Assembly: GCA_036268425.1 (NCBI GenBank)
Contig: DATAUE010000069.1
Coordinates: 138,397-202,396 of the forward strand
DNA: 64,000 nucleotides
Source of the DNA: DATARH01 sp036268425
GTDB taxonomy: Bacteria; Pseudomonadota; Alphaproteobacteria; ATCC43930; CGMCC-115725
Direction: 5' to 3'
The notes beneath the pieces were generated by a model. The model was not told where the DNA came from. It made no database searches and was given only the letters and a program-made list of their open reading frames with translations. The translations under genes and the position numbers were made by a program. Positions 25,635 through 34,286 of the stretch are shown piece after piece; positions within the stretch are counted from its first letter, which is position 1, and each line of letters starts with the position of its first letter.

Positions 25635-26153
25635 ATGATGATCCTTGTCGCCCTGTGCTTAGTGGGCATCATTTGTCTGCTGATCGTCATCGTTCAGCAA
25701 AACGAACAGCGCGAAAAAGCCGAGACGCAAAAATGGTACGCTCAATATGAGCGTGAACAGGAAGAAAAACGCGCCGCTGACATGGCTGAATATCGCCGGT
25801 GGGCCAAAGAACAAGACGATCTGGCCGCTGCAAAGATTGCGGCCGAGACGCGCCATGCAATCGAAATGGCTGCATTGGAGACGCAACGTGTTCGGGAAGC
25901 CGAACAATGGGAAAGGGAGCAAGCGGCGGAACGGCTCCGCAATCCTCCCCTCACCGATGCCGAGCTTACGGCATGGCATGAGCTTGAGTTTTGGTGCATC
26001 GCCATCGACAAAAAGCCCGTCTCGCGGGTAAAGCAGATGGCTGATTACTATGAGTCATTGGGCGTGCCGTACAACCATGCTCGCCGGCAAGCCATTGAGT
26101 ACATGACTCCGTCAAAGAAGATTATGGCGCCGACTGTCCAAACGGTGCAGTAG
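25635..26153 (+). CDS. Membrane-anchored coiled-coil protein, possible inner-membrane spanin
   Basis: 172 aa from ATG 25635 (MMILVALCLVGIICLLIVIVQQ). One N-terminal membrane helix is followed by a long charged coiled coil (about 30-110, Glu/Gln/Ala/Arg rich) and a short globular tail (WHELEFWCIAIDKKPVSRVKQMADYYESLG). This is the layout of Rz-type i-spanins, though no outer-membrane partner is seen nearby. An in-frame TTG at 25572 would add 21 residues that are not membrane-like. The last 32 bp overlap the convergent 26122-28545 gene. Confidence 0.55.
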   Translation: MMILVALCLVGIICLLIVIVQQNEQREKAETQKWYAQYEREQEEKRAADMAEYRRWAKEQDDLAAAKIAAETRHAIEMAALETQRVREAEQWEREQAAERLRNPPLTDAELTAWHELEFWCIAIDKKPVSRVKQMADYYESLGVPYNHARRQAIEYMTPSKKIMAPTVQTVQ

Positions 26154-28545
26154 CAGGCTGCGGCTTGCTGTACGGCGCCGTAGTCGTCTGCGGCGCCAAC
26201 GCCCCGGCGATGTTGTTGACCACGTATGACATGGCCTTGCGGGCGCCGCTGGACGGCAGCTTGGGGTTGTAGTCTTCCAACAGCTTACGGGCGAATGTCG
26301 GATCGCTGAGCGCGTTGCGCCGGATCGTGTCAATGCGCTCCGCGAGCGCTTGTTGTCGCCAACCGATAAAGGCGCCGGCACCGGCTGCCGCACCACCACC
26401 CAGGCTGCCGCCGATCATCGTGCTCAAGGCCGTGTCGCCGACGAAATGGCCCAGGATCGCGCCCAACACCGTGCCACCCACACCACCGATGCCGGTCGCG
26501 CGTGCCAGGGATTGCGACGTACCTGACTGCCCACGGACCCGCACCGAATTGCCAGTCGCAGCAATCGCGTCTAGCTGGTCATTGACCTGTGCCAAAGTCG
26601 CGGCGCCCTGTGGTCCATATGCTTGTTGTACAAGCGGTGCATTATCACGCATCAACTTGTTGTAGGCATTAGCATCGCTTTGATTGCCATAGGGCACCGC
26701 GTTGAACCGTTCGATTAGTTCCTGCCGAGCATTCAACGTGTCAACGGCTTGTTGAGCACCTTGGACACTTGAGAACTGGCGTTGCAGTGCCGGGAACCGC
26801 ATCAACGAATTTTGGTATGGTGCGGTGATCGCCTGCATCTTGGCGATGTTTACAGAACCATCGGGGTTGACCGCTTCGCTACGAACACGGCCGGCGATGT
26901 AATCTTGTAGTGAGCTTGTCGCAGCTTGCGGGTCCGGGAAAATGCTATGCAGCTTGTCCAATGCATCGGCCGAACCGTTGCCGGTCAGGAAACGACTTAC
27001 AACTGCATCGTTCGGCATCGTGTAGGACTGCCGGCCGAAGTTGTTATCGAGCTTGAGAGTGCTGGCGAATGGCTCTTGTTGAAACACGTCGAGAGGTCGT
27101 GACGCTTGAGTCCATGCGTCACGTGCTGCCGCGACTTCCGGCGCCTGTGCCAACACCGCGTCTTCCGCACGTCCCTTAACGTCCAAGACGGCGCGACGTG
27201 CTGCTGAGCCGGGCGGCAGGCTGTCAGCCAAGTCGCCTAGACCTTTCAACGTGCTGTTGGCGAACGGGGCCGAGTCAAGCGTGATGCCCGTGCCGGACCT
27301 GAACTGCCCAAGGGCAGACGCATACGCGCTGCCGACGCTGCCAGCGTTCTTTGCGGCTTGTTCGGTCGCGTAGTCCATGATCGGTCGCAGGTCGATTACG
27401 GCCGGGCTGTTATCGAGCGCATCAAAGGCGCCACCCTGTGCGGCCCGCGTCGCGCTCCGCTGGTCATAGACGCCTTGAAGGCCGGACCTGAACTGCTGTC
27501 CGGCACTCTGAGCCGATACCGGCGCGGATAGTCCGCCGACTTCCGCATCGCGTGTCGCGGTCGCGGCATTGATGCCGGGAACAAGGTTCGGCGCCGCATT
27601 GGCGACGGCGGCTTGCTGCGCCGCTGCGGTCTGCTGGGCGTTCTGCTGATAGATGGGATCGCCGCTGCGACCGGCTTGCGCCATGTCGTTGTAGACCATG
27701 TTGCGGACGCCCTGATTGCCAGTGACTTCCGCGAGGTTCGGCGCGGGTTGTACGCCAGTCGGGAACTGCCATGTCGGCATGTTCGAGTCGATCGTGTTGA
27801 CGAGATCAGTGCCGTTGACACCGGCTGCCCGACTGAGATCGTTGGCGATACCGCGCTGTAGTGCTGACTCTGGCATGAGGCCAACCGCACGGCCGGCAAT
27901 GTTGGTTCCCGTCTTTAGGACGGTCGGTACACCACCGCCAGCCGCAGCGCCGAGCAATCCGCCGACAACCTGCAAACCGGGTGAGTTCGGCGCGAGTACC
28001 GCAGCGGTATCGGCCGCTGAAGCACCGGCAAGGTTCGCGCCCTCGCGGCCTAGCAAGCCTGCCCAACCACCCGGACCAACGGCCGCGAGCGGTGCGCCGG
28101 ACACTGCGTCTTGGAAAATCTGACCACCAAGCGACTGAGGTTTGTACGGCTTGTAATCGGTGCCGAGTAACTTGTTCGTGTCGCGAAACACGATGTCCGT
28201 CGCTTCGTCAACGTTCGGCATGTATTTCTGAACGGCACCGGCCAAGCCATTGGTGCCACCACCCAAGCCAACCCAAACGTCCGCCAGCGTGCGCGGGATC
28301 GCCGCGACCGATGCCGGCACCTTGGCAACGGTGGTGCCGAGATTAGACATGAACGATGGTTCCGGCGCCGCAGCGGCAGGCGTCGGTTGTGGTGGTGACG
28401 CGGTAAACCATGCCGGCGCGTCTGGCAGCTTGGCCGAACCAAAATCGGGGTGCGAGCTAGGCGGCACGGTTGGCACGACAGGCTGGCCGTTTTGGTCAAC
28501 CTGTGGCGTAGCCATGCCTAGAAACCAATCGGGTGCATCCGTCAT
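26122..28545 (-). CDS. Large internal virion / DNA-ejection protein
   Basis: 807 aa from ATG 28545, overlapping the upstream stop by one base (TAATG). N-terminus has Pro-rich repeats containing DAPDWFLG and DAPAWFTA; the middle is Ala/Gln/Asn-rich helical; near the C-terminus a glycine-zipper membrane-active stretch (GIGGVGGTVLGAILGHFVG ... GGSLGGGAAAGAGAFIG) lies at about 690-735. Size, composition, position last in the virion operon, and the glycine-rich segment match ejection proteins of podoviruses that enter the host envelope with the DNA. No enzymatic motif seen. Confidence 0.65.
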   Translation of the reverse strand: MTDAPDWFLGMATPQVDQNGQPVVPTVPPSSHPDFGSAKLPDAPAWFTASPPQPTPAAAAPEPSFMSNLGTTVAKVPASVAAIPRTLADVWVGLGGGTNGLAGAVQKYMPNVDEATDIVFRDTNKLLGTDYKPYKPQSLGGQIFQDAVSGAPLAAVGPGGWAGLLGREGANLAGASAADTAAVLAPNSPGLQVVGGLLGAAAGGGVPTVLKTGTNIAGRAVGLMPESALQRGIANDLSRAAGVNGTDLVNTIDSNMPTWQFPTGVQPAPNLAEVTGNQGVRNMVYNDMAQAGRSGDPIYQQNAQQTAAAQQAAVANAAPNLVPGINAATATRDAEVGGLSAPVSAQSAGQQFRSGLQGVYDQRSATRAAQGGAFDALDNSPAVIDLRPIMDYATEQAAKNAGSVGSAYASALGQFRSGTGITLDSAPFANSTLKGLGDLADSLPPGSAARRAVLDVKGRAEDAVLAQAPEVAAARDAWTQASRPLDVFQQEPFASTLKLDNNFGRQSYTMPNDAVVSRFLTGNGSADALDKLHSIFPDPQAATSSLQDYIAGRVRSEAVNPDGSVNIAKMQAITAPYQNSLMRFPALQRQFSSVQGAQQAVDTLNARQELIERFNAVPYGNQSDANAYNKLMRDNAPLVQQAYGPQGAATLAQVNDQLDAIAATGNSVRVRGQSGTSQSLARATGIGGVGGTVLGAILGHFVGDTALSTMIGGSLGGGAAAGAGAFIGWRQQALAERIDTIRRNALSDPTFARKLLEDYNPKLPSSGARKAMSYVVNNIAGALAPQTTTAPYSKPQPATAPFGQSAP

Positions 28546-31259
28546 TATGGCTTCACCTGCGTTTGACCACCCGGCATGACCAGTCGCGTACCGGACGGAA
28601 TCAGGTTCCACACTGCGGCGGCATCACTCTTTGACATACCGGCAAGCGGGTTTGTACCCGAGCCGGTGTAGGACATTGCTTCCGCTGCCTTCAAGTAGTT
28701 GATGCTCTTGTTGTTACCGGCCGCGAAGCTGTTTTCCATATTGGTCAACGGTGTGTAAGGCTGGTTTGTACGCAGGTTTTCAAGCTGCGTGTTCTGATGC
28801 TGTTGAGCCTGACCAAGTTTGTCTTGCGCCTGTTGGGCTTGCATAAGGAACACGTTTTCCAAGAGCTTGATCGCGTTTGGTTGCGTCTCAAGGTTGGGGA
28901 AGTTCTTTGCAAACAAACTGACGATTGAGCCCGGCTCTCTCGCGCCCATAGTTCTGACCGCAGACGAAACCTGCAACAAGAAAGTCTTGTTCAAGGCATC
29001 GGCATCGGTCGGGTTGATACCCAACAGTTTTTGGATATTCTCGTCGCTCGCACCAAGACCAGACAGAATCTTAGCAGCGCTCGCCTTTGTGTCGGCGCCC
29101 CATCCGGTCTGTACTTGTTTCATCAAGTCGCTAATAAGCGCGACGCTTTGGAACGTCTCTTGAGCCTTATCAGCCGCCGGAACAAGGTTCTCCGCGATCC
29201 GCTTGTTATCGGATGCAACAACCGGCTGAATGTTGTCTTTGTACAAGGGGTTAATGTATGGTGTGCCGACGCTCATTCCGCCTGCCGTCTGTCCAGGCTG
29301 CGGCATTCCAGGCGACGCGCCCGGCTGAGCTACACCGCCGGCCGGCGAACCGGGGCCGGGGCCGGCTTGGGCCTGTTGGCCGTAACCCTGCATGATCCGC
29401 ATGTACTGATCTTTGGGCATCTTCATTTGCTGCCCGTTGACCACAACATCGACCATGTCATACGGCGCCTGTGCGGACGCGACCGCGCCAGCTTTCGGGC
29501 CGGCGAATGCAGCTTCCGCAGCTTGTGACGATTGCGCGTTCTGAGCGGCAAGCGCTGCCTCAAGCGGGTACGTCGAGAGCTTCACAAGATCGGGCGGCGG
29601 CGTCATGCCCATGAGGTTGTAGACGCGCACCCGGCGGGCCGCGTCGGCAATCGCCTGTGGCGTCACACCCGGCGGCATCATCTGCGCCTGCGGTGACATC
29701 GGGCCAACCTGTGCCGGCTGGATTTGCTGCGGTGTCATCGGTGCGCCAGCTTGAGCCGTCATGACTGGCGGCGGGGCACTCGGCATCGGTGGCATCTGCG
29801 GCGCTTGTGGTGGCGCTACAGGGGCCGGAGGGCCACCCTGTGCGGCAGCGGCCATCAATCCCGCTGGCGCGGCTGTAGGCGTCTGTGGCGCGCCCTGAAC
29901 AGCGCCGGGTGCAGCGGCAGCCAATAGACCAATAGGGCCGCGTGGCGCCGGCACTGAGCCGCCCTGTGGGGCAGCCGCCGGAGAGGTGGCACCGGGAGCG
30001 GCGCCGGCTGGCGTGGGTTGCTGCCCGCTCGCGGTCAGACCACCCGCAGGGGTGGGCTGCCACTTGCCGCCGACGATGACGCCCGGATCGCCTTTCATGT
30101 TTGGACCTACCGAGGCAGAACGCGCGTCCATAGCGATGTTCCATGCCTTCGTGTTCGGATACCAATTGCCGTCTACCGTGATGCCACCACGACTGTCGCC
30201 AGCCGAAGGCGCAGCTTGCGCCGGACCTGTGGAACCGGAGGCCGGTGCGCCCGGCGGCATGTTCGCGGCCTTACCCAGCAAGCCGGCAGTCGGCACCGTC
30301 ACGGAACCGGGAGCGGCAGACGCAACGGCCGGGGAATTGTACTTGGCGAGGTTGGCACTGTAGGCCGGCATCGCACCGGCAAGCGTCGCCCATTGACCAC
30401 GAAGCGCAGACGCAACGTCCTGTGTCTTGCCCGCCTTCAAGTCGGCTAGGAGATCGCGACCCGTCTTTTGCTGGTAGACGGTAGACGCGTTGTACCATGC
30501 GGCCTTGTCTTGGTTCTCCGGCGAAAAATCCTTGAGGCCAAGCGTGTCAGCAATCGGCTGCCATGTGGAATTAACGAACTGATATCGACCTGCCGCAGTT
30601 GACGGGCCGGCGGGGCCTGCAACAGCAATATTCGGGTGCTGCGCATAGCTGTCAAAATAGGCACCACCATTCGGGCCGTTCCAACGGATGTTGTAGGCGC
30701 CCGATGACTCGGGGCCGGCGATCGTGTCAAGCAATGCACGCTGTTCTGGCAGTAGCGACGTGTCGGCAGTCGTTGACGACAAGGCCGGCTTGGCACCGGG
30801 AGCCGCCGGCATTCCAGCCGCACTACCGGGAACACCTGCAACACCGCCGGCTACACCACCGGCCGGAGTACCATTGCCACCATTCATTTCCTGATTGATG
30901 AACTGCATCTTTTGCAGTAGGCCGGCGCCTTGCAGCTTCTTAAGCTGATTGTCCTGAATCTGGTTGGCAGTCTGCGCCGCTTGAAGCGTCTGACTGGAAA
31001 GGTCGCTTAGACCCTTTTCGCCACCAAGAGTCGCGGCACCAATGACACTGCCAAACGGTACCGGCAAACGTGACGGGCCGGACGCGGCTGCCATGTTGGC
31101 AAAGAAGTTGAGGCCGAATTCTTGTTGCCGCGCCTTCAAATATTGTGGCGTGGTGGTAGGGTCGATCAAATTACCGAGATAGCTACCAGTCGCGTCGCTG
31201 CTTGTTTTCGGGTCCGGCGCGCTATTGTCACCGCCAGTCAGAAAGTCGAGTAGACCCAT
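28545..31259 (-). CDS. Virion protein with embedded lambda-R type lytic transglycosylase (GH104) domain
   Basis: 904 aa. Residues about 170-305 resemble the lambda endolysin R: LLDTIAGPESSG with a Glu (184) at the position of the catalytic Glu, then STAAGRYQFVNSTWQPIADTLGLKDFSPENQDKAAWY, close to the R segment around GAGRYQLL...LGLKDFSPKSQD. The rest is long Ala/Gly/Pro/Gln-rich linker (about 310-600) and a helical C-terminal part. It probably cuts peptidoglycan during DNA entry, as an internal or tail-tip virion enzyme. No stand-alone endolysin gene is seen, so it may be the only murein hydrolase. Confidence 0.8.
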   Translation of the reverse strand: MGLLDFLTGGDNSAPDPKTSSDATGSYLGNLIDPTTTPQYLKARQQEFGLNFFANMAAASGPSRLPVPFGSVIGAATLGGEKGLSDLSSQTLQAAQTANQIQDNQLKKLQGAGLLQKMQFINQEMNGGNGTPAGGVAGGVAGVPGSAAGMPAAPGAKPALSSTTADTSLLPEQRALLDTIAGPESSGAYNIRWNGPNGGAYFDSYAQHPNIAVAGPAGPSTAAGRYQFVNSTWQPIADTLGLKDFSPENQDKAAWYNASTVYQQKTGRDLLADLKAGKTQDVASALRGQWATLAGAMPAYSANLAKYNSPAVASAAPGSVTVPTAGLLGKAANMPPGAPASGSTGPAQAAPSAGDSRGGITVDGNWYPNTKAWNIAMDARSASVGPNMKGDPGVIVGGKWQPTPAGGLTASGQQPTPAGAAPGATSPAAAPQGGSVPAPRGPIGLLAAAAPGAVQGAPQTPTAAPAGLMAAAAQGGPPAPVAPPQAPQMPPMPSAPPPVMTAQAGAPMTPQQIQPAQVGPMSPQAQMMPPGVTPQAIADAARRVRVYNLMGMTPPPDLVKLSTYPLEAALAAQNAQSSQAAEAAFAGPKAGAVASAQAPYDMVDVVVNGQQMKMPKDQYMRIMQGYGQQAQAGPGPGSPAGGVAQPGASPGMPQPGQTAGGMSVGTPYINPLYKDNIQPVVASDNKRIAENLVPAADKAQETFQSVALISDLMKQVQTGWGADTKASAAKILSGLGASDENIQKLLGINPTDADALNKTFLLQVSSAVRTMGAREPGSIVSLFAKNFPNLETQPNAIKLLENVFLMQAQQAQDKLGQAQQHQNTQLENLRTNQPYTPLTNMENSFAAGNNKSINYLKAAEAMSYTGSGTNPLAGMSKSDAAAVWNLIPSGTRLVMPGGQTQVKP

Positions 31260-31266
31260 TCAATTG

Positions 31267-31857
31267 TTAACCTCCCAACCCGAGCCGTGCCTTAAGAAAT
31301 GCCAGCAACAGCGGATTGCTCGCGGCCGGACCTGTCGGCAGCGGATTGAGCGCGGTTTGACCCGGCGCCTGCATTCCCATGCCAATGCCACCACCGCTGT
31401 TGTCCATGCGCGTGCCGGTGCCGCCGTAGTTCACAGGGTGCATCTGCGGCGTCGCCAATTGCGTCGCGCCAGCCGGTACCGCACTGATTCCGGTGTTCAT
31501 GGCATTGCCACCACCAAAGGACGAACCGAGCGATGACAGCGCGTCACCAATGCCACCCTTACCCGTGCTGCTGTTGCCACCGGCATTCGTAATGCTCGGC
31601 AATGGAGTCGTGGCACCTGTAGTCGGATCGCCACCGGCTGCGTTGTATGCCTGTACGGATTGCACCGGGTTTGGTGACACGGCCGCAACATCTGCCGCAG
31701 GCAAACCGCTGCCCTGAAAATTGTTCGCGATATTGTTCGTTGTGCTGTTCGCGTTGGCGCCACCCGTCAAACCCGAGGTCGAGGAACCACCGTTCAGATA
31801 TTTGAGCAATGTCGGAAGTAGGCCGAGTCCGGCTCCTACCATAGAATAATCCATCAT
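31267..31857 (-). CDS. Phage virion-associated protein of unknown function
   Basis: 196 aa, Gly/Asn/Ser/Thr-rich, starting MMDYSMVGAGLGLLPTLLKYLNGG; a weak hydrophobic helix at the N-terminus is followed by low-complexity sequence and a short C-terminal helix (NPLLLAFLKARLGLGG). Sits between two larger virion genes in the same direction with 5-7 bp gaps, so an ejectosome component is likely by context. No family recognised. The start codon is preceded by TAAGTAAAGATC, without a Shine-Dalgarno site. Confidence 0.6.
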   Translation of the reverse strand: MMDYSMVGAGLGLLPTLLKYLNGGSSTSGLTGGANANSTTNNIANNFQGSGLPAADVAAVSPNPVQSVQAYNAAGGDPTTGATTPLPSITNAGGNSSTGKGGIGDALSSLGSSFGGGNAMNTGISAVPAGATQLATPQMHPVNYGGTGTRMDNSGGGIGMGMQAPGQTALNPLPTGPAASNPLLLAFLKARLGLGG

Positions 31858-31862
31858 GATCT

Positions 31863-33077
31863 TTACTTACCGCCCAATAGAGGAACCGCCTTTGCCACAC
31901 TACCTGCCGCACCAAGCGCTTGGCCTAGTGGGTTGGTGTAGTATGGCGTCTGCGTTGTAGTCAGGCCGGGGATCGCCGTACCAATAATCTGCCCTTCCTG
32001 CTGGAGCGTGGTCCAGGGGGCCTGTTGTTCCCCGTAAAACCGATTCATTTGATCCTGTAGTGCGGCTTGTTCCTGCGCTTGCTGCCAACCACCTGCCAGA
32101 TTCGCGTTCGTGAAATCGGTTGTTGGCATAGCCGTGACATTCGGCGTCGCGTTGATGGCGTTCTGTTGTCCTGTGAGCAACGACGCGTAGTTTGCCAATG
32201 CGGCATTGTCGGCGCTGGTCTGTGAGTTCTGCCCTGTTGCACCTGCCGCCGCCAAATTGGTGCCGGCATTGGTAGTCGTGTTCAACGTATTGCCAAACAG
32301 GTTGCCGGCTTGTGCGAGCGCATTGGTATCAAGGCTGCCCAATGACGACGCGGCAGAGTTCATAAGGCCGCGTTCATTGGTGTAGGCAGTGCCGTACAAA
32401 TTGGCGCCGAGATTGGCGAGGCTGTTGCCGAGGTTCGCCTGATTCACACTCTGAGCATTGGAGTTCGCGCCGCTGCCGAACCGGCCGGCGGCTTCCATCG
32501 CACTGTCTGTCTGTGGCGCAGTCGCGGTCTGATAGGCACGCGTCAACTGGTCAGACGCGGCGCCGAACTGGCTATCGAGATATGGGTTGGCGCCGAGATA
32601 GGCACCACCCGCCGTCGACGCGAGGTCGTTAGCTGCGGTGCCGGATGTCAGGTTGGTCAACCCGGATAGGAAGGGCATCGCCCCGCCAAACCCGGCGCCG
32701 TAGGCGATCGGGCTGAGCGCGTTCATGCCGCCCGCAGATGGGTTGGCACTACCGAGCGCGGTCAGGTTGTTGATTGTCGGCTGCGCCGCAGCGACGCCGG
32801 CACCGCCGGCTAGGGAGTTGTTGCTGTTGATCGCGGTCGTTTGCGCGCCCGGCACCAATGGTGCGGTTGCCTGTCCGCTGGCGACGCCAAGATTGCCAAG
32901 GTCTGTGAAGGCAAAGTTTTGGTTGGCATTAGCCGGCGCGAATGTTTGGCCGGGGTAATACTGAAACGGGTCGCTATTGGAGAGATCGACAGCCTTGTTC
33001 TGTACGTCGAGAATCTGCGACGAGTTAAACGGGATGTTCGACTGAGTAGTTGTAGTGGTACCTTGACTGCCGCCCAT
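31863..33077 (-). CDS. Phage internal virion protein, Asn/Ala-rich
   Basis: 404 aa, MGGSQGTTTTTQSNIPFNSSQILDVQNKA at the N-terminus. Composition is strongly Ala/Gly/Asn/Thr/Gln with long helical stretches (YQTATAPQTDSAMEAAGRFGSGANSNAQ). No membrane helix or enzyme motif. Start overlaps the stop of the GNAT-like gene (GATG overlap around 33077). Placement among ejection-type proteins suggests a structural role inside the head or tail. Confidence 0.62.
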   Translation of the reverse strand: MGGSQGTTTTTQSNIPFNSSQILDVQNKAVDLSNSDPFQYYPGQTFAPANANQNFAFTDLGNLGVASGQATAPLVPGAQTTAINSNNSLAGGAGVAAAQPTINNLTALGSANPSAGGMNALSPIAYGAGFGGAMPFLSGLTNLTSGTAANDLASTAGGAYLGANPYLDSQFGAASDQLTRAYQTATAPQTDSAMEAAGRFGSGANSNAQSVNQANLGNSLANLGANLYGTAYTNERGLMNSAASSLGSLDTNALAQAGNLFGNTLNTTTNAGTNLAAAGATGQNSQTSADNAALANYASLLTGQQNAINATPNVTAMPTTDFTNANLAGGWQQAQEQAALQDQMNRFYGEQQAPWTTLQQEGQIIGTAIPGLTTTQTPYYTNPLGQALGAAGSVAKAVPLLGGK

Positions 33078-33517
33078 CAGACATCGGCGCCTCCAACGTT
33101 GTTAAGCAGGTCTTTGACTAGGAAGGTGGCACGCGGCTCTAGTTCAAGTACGCGCTCCCATCCCTTGCGACCTTGGCACTCGAAATGGTCGCAACCAAAC
33201 CGTCGTGCATGTGCCGTCAAAATCTCTTCCGCTTGAGCAAACCACTCGGTCATGCGAGCGCCGGCCAATGCGAAAACGATAAGGCCACGGCGACGCGGGA
33301 ACTGTTCAACCTTCGTCACCATGATCGCGAGGATTTTGTTATCCTCGCTAATAAACCAGCCCTGCCCTTGTCCCTGTATCATCAGTGCCAGGACATCAAT
33401 GGCGAGGTACCGTTGTAGCGCGACCGTCAATGCCTTGTTCAGCAGCGGTTCAACCGTACTCCAATGCGTTATGAAGTCGGCGGGCGCGACCGGATAAATC
33501 TTAATGTCATTTGTCAT
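33077..33517 (-). CDS. GNAT-fold phage protein, T7 gp13-like
   Basis: 146 aa, MTNDIKIYPVAPADFITHWSTVEPLL. The order (short N-terminal region, ALALMIQGQGQGWFISEDNKILAIMVTKV beta pair, then LTAHARRFGCDHFECQGRKGWERVL) fits a GNAT-type fold as found in gp13-like proteins of T7-related podoviruses, needed for assembly of internal virion proteins. The acetyl-CoA loop is not evident, so catalysis is doubtful. Start at 33517 has TAAATA 6 nt upstream. Confidence 0.6.
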   Translation of the reverse strand: MTNDIKIYPVAPADFITHWSTVEPLLNKALTVALQRYLAIDVLALMIQGQGQGWFISEDNKILAIMVTKVEQFPRRRGLIVFALAGARMTEWFAQAEEILTAHARRFGCDHFECQGRKGWERVLELEPRATFLVKDLLNNVGGADV

Positions 33518-33526
33518 CGCCTGTAT

Positions 33527-34267
33527 TTACGCGATGATCTGAACTCTATACGTCCTGTCCGTCGCCGCAGAGTTGGAATGATTGATTTGTGCCTGACCGA
33601 GCTTTTGGTTGCTAATCCACACCTTTTCATTGGACGCGGATTGTGTGATCGGACTCAATGTAATAACCGACGTTGCGCCAATCTGCGACGCATAGAGGAT
33701 GGTGTTTGTAACGCCCGCCTTAAGCGTGAACTCGGCAATGGTGACGTTTTGGCCTCCCCGCATGACGGTGTTGACCGTTCGCGCAATCTGTTGTGACCAG
33801 CCCTGCCAGTCGCTCATGTTCTCTGACACGGGCGTGTAAGGCTGCTGTTGCAGCTTGAGGTTGGTTGACCGTACCGATGGAGTCGGTCTTGGCTTTGGCG
33901 CCGTCGTTGACTTGCTGACAGTGAACACGTCGTCTGCGACCGCTGGTCCGTCCAGGTCAGACATCGTTGCGGCAATCAGGTCGATTAGAAGCGTCTCGAC
34001 GGCGAACGCGGCAAAGCTGATGGTGTTGATTTCCGCCAGCACGGTTTCGGTCGCATAGTCAGTGACCGTGCTGATGGTCGGAATATCCGACAGCAGCACT
34101 TCGGTCGCGAAACCGCCCAACCAAATCGTAGTAGGCGCGGTGACTTGGCTGAACGAGTCGGTGGCGGTAAGGGCTTCCGCGAGCGAGCCAGTGTAAACGG
34201 CACCGGCAGGAGCGCCAGTATCGCTAAGCGGTGCTCCTGAGATCGCGTCGAAGCAGAGGACTGACAT
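33527..34267 (-). CDS. Phage tail appendage protein, unknown
   Basis: 246 aa. N-terminal half (MSVLCFDAISGAPLSDTGAPAGA...) contains repeats of a hydrophobic pattern (FATEVLLSDIPTI / YATETVLAEINTI / FAVETLLIDLIAA). A central Pro/Lys-rich linker (KPRPTPSVRSTNLKLQQQP) leads to a beta-rich C-terminal domain (NVTIAEFTLKAGVTNTILYASQIGA...RTYRVQIIA). The C-terminal part looks like a small fibre-tip or appendage domain. It lies just downstream of the 1007-aa tail protein. Function inferred from context. Confidence 0.6.
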   Translation of the reverse strand: MSVLCFDAISGAPLSDTGAPAGAVYTGSLAEALTATDSFSQVTAPTTIWLGGFATEVLLSDIPTISTVTDYATETVLAEINTISFAAFAVETLLIDLIAATMSDLDGPAVADDVFTVSKSTTAPKPRPTPSVRSTNLKLQQQPYTPVSENMSDWQGWSQQIARTVNTVMRGGQNVTIAEFTLKAGVTNTILYASQIGATSVITLSPITQSASNEKVWISNQKLGQAQINHSNSAATDRTYRVQIIA

Positions 34268-34286
34268 TTACCGGCGCCGCCTCACA

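Noticed and set aside
33527..33796. 110-codon + strand frame in the tail region
   Set aside because: Antisense to the 246-aa tail appendage gene, with no independent start signal or motif.
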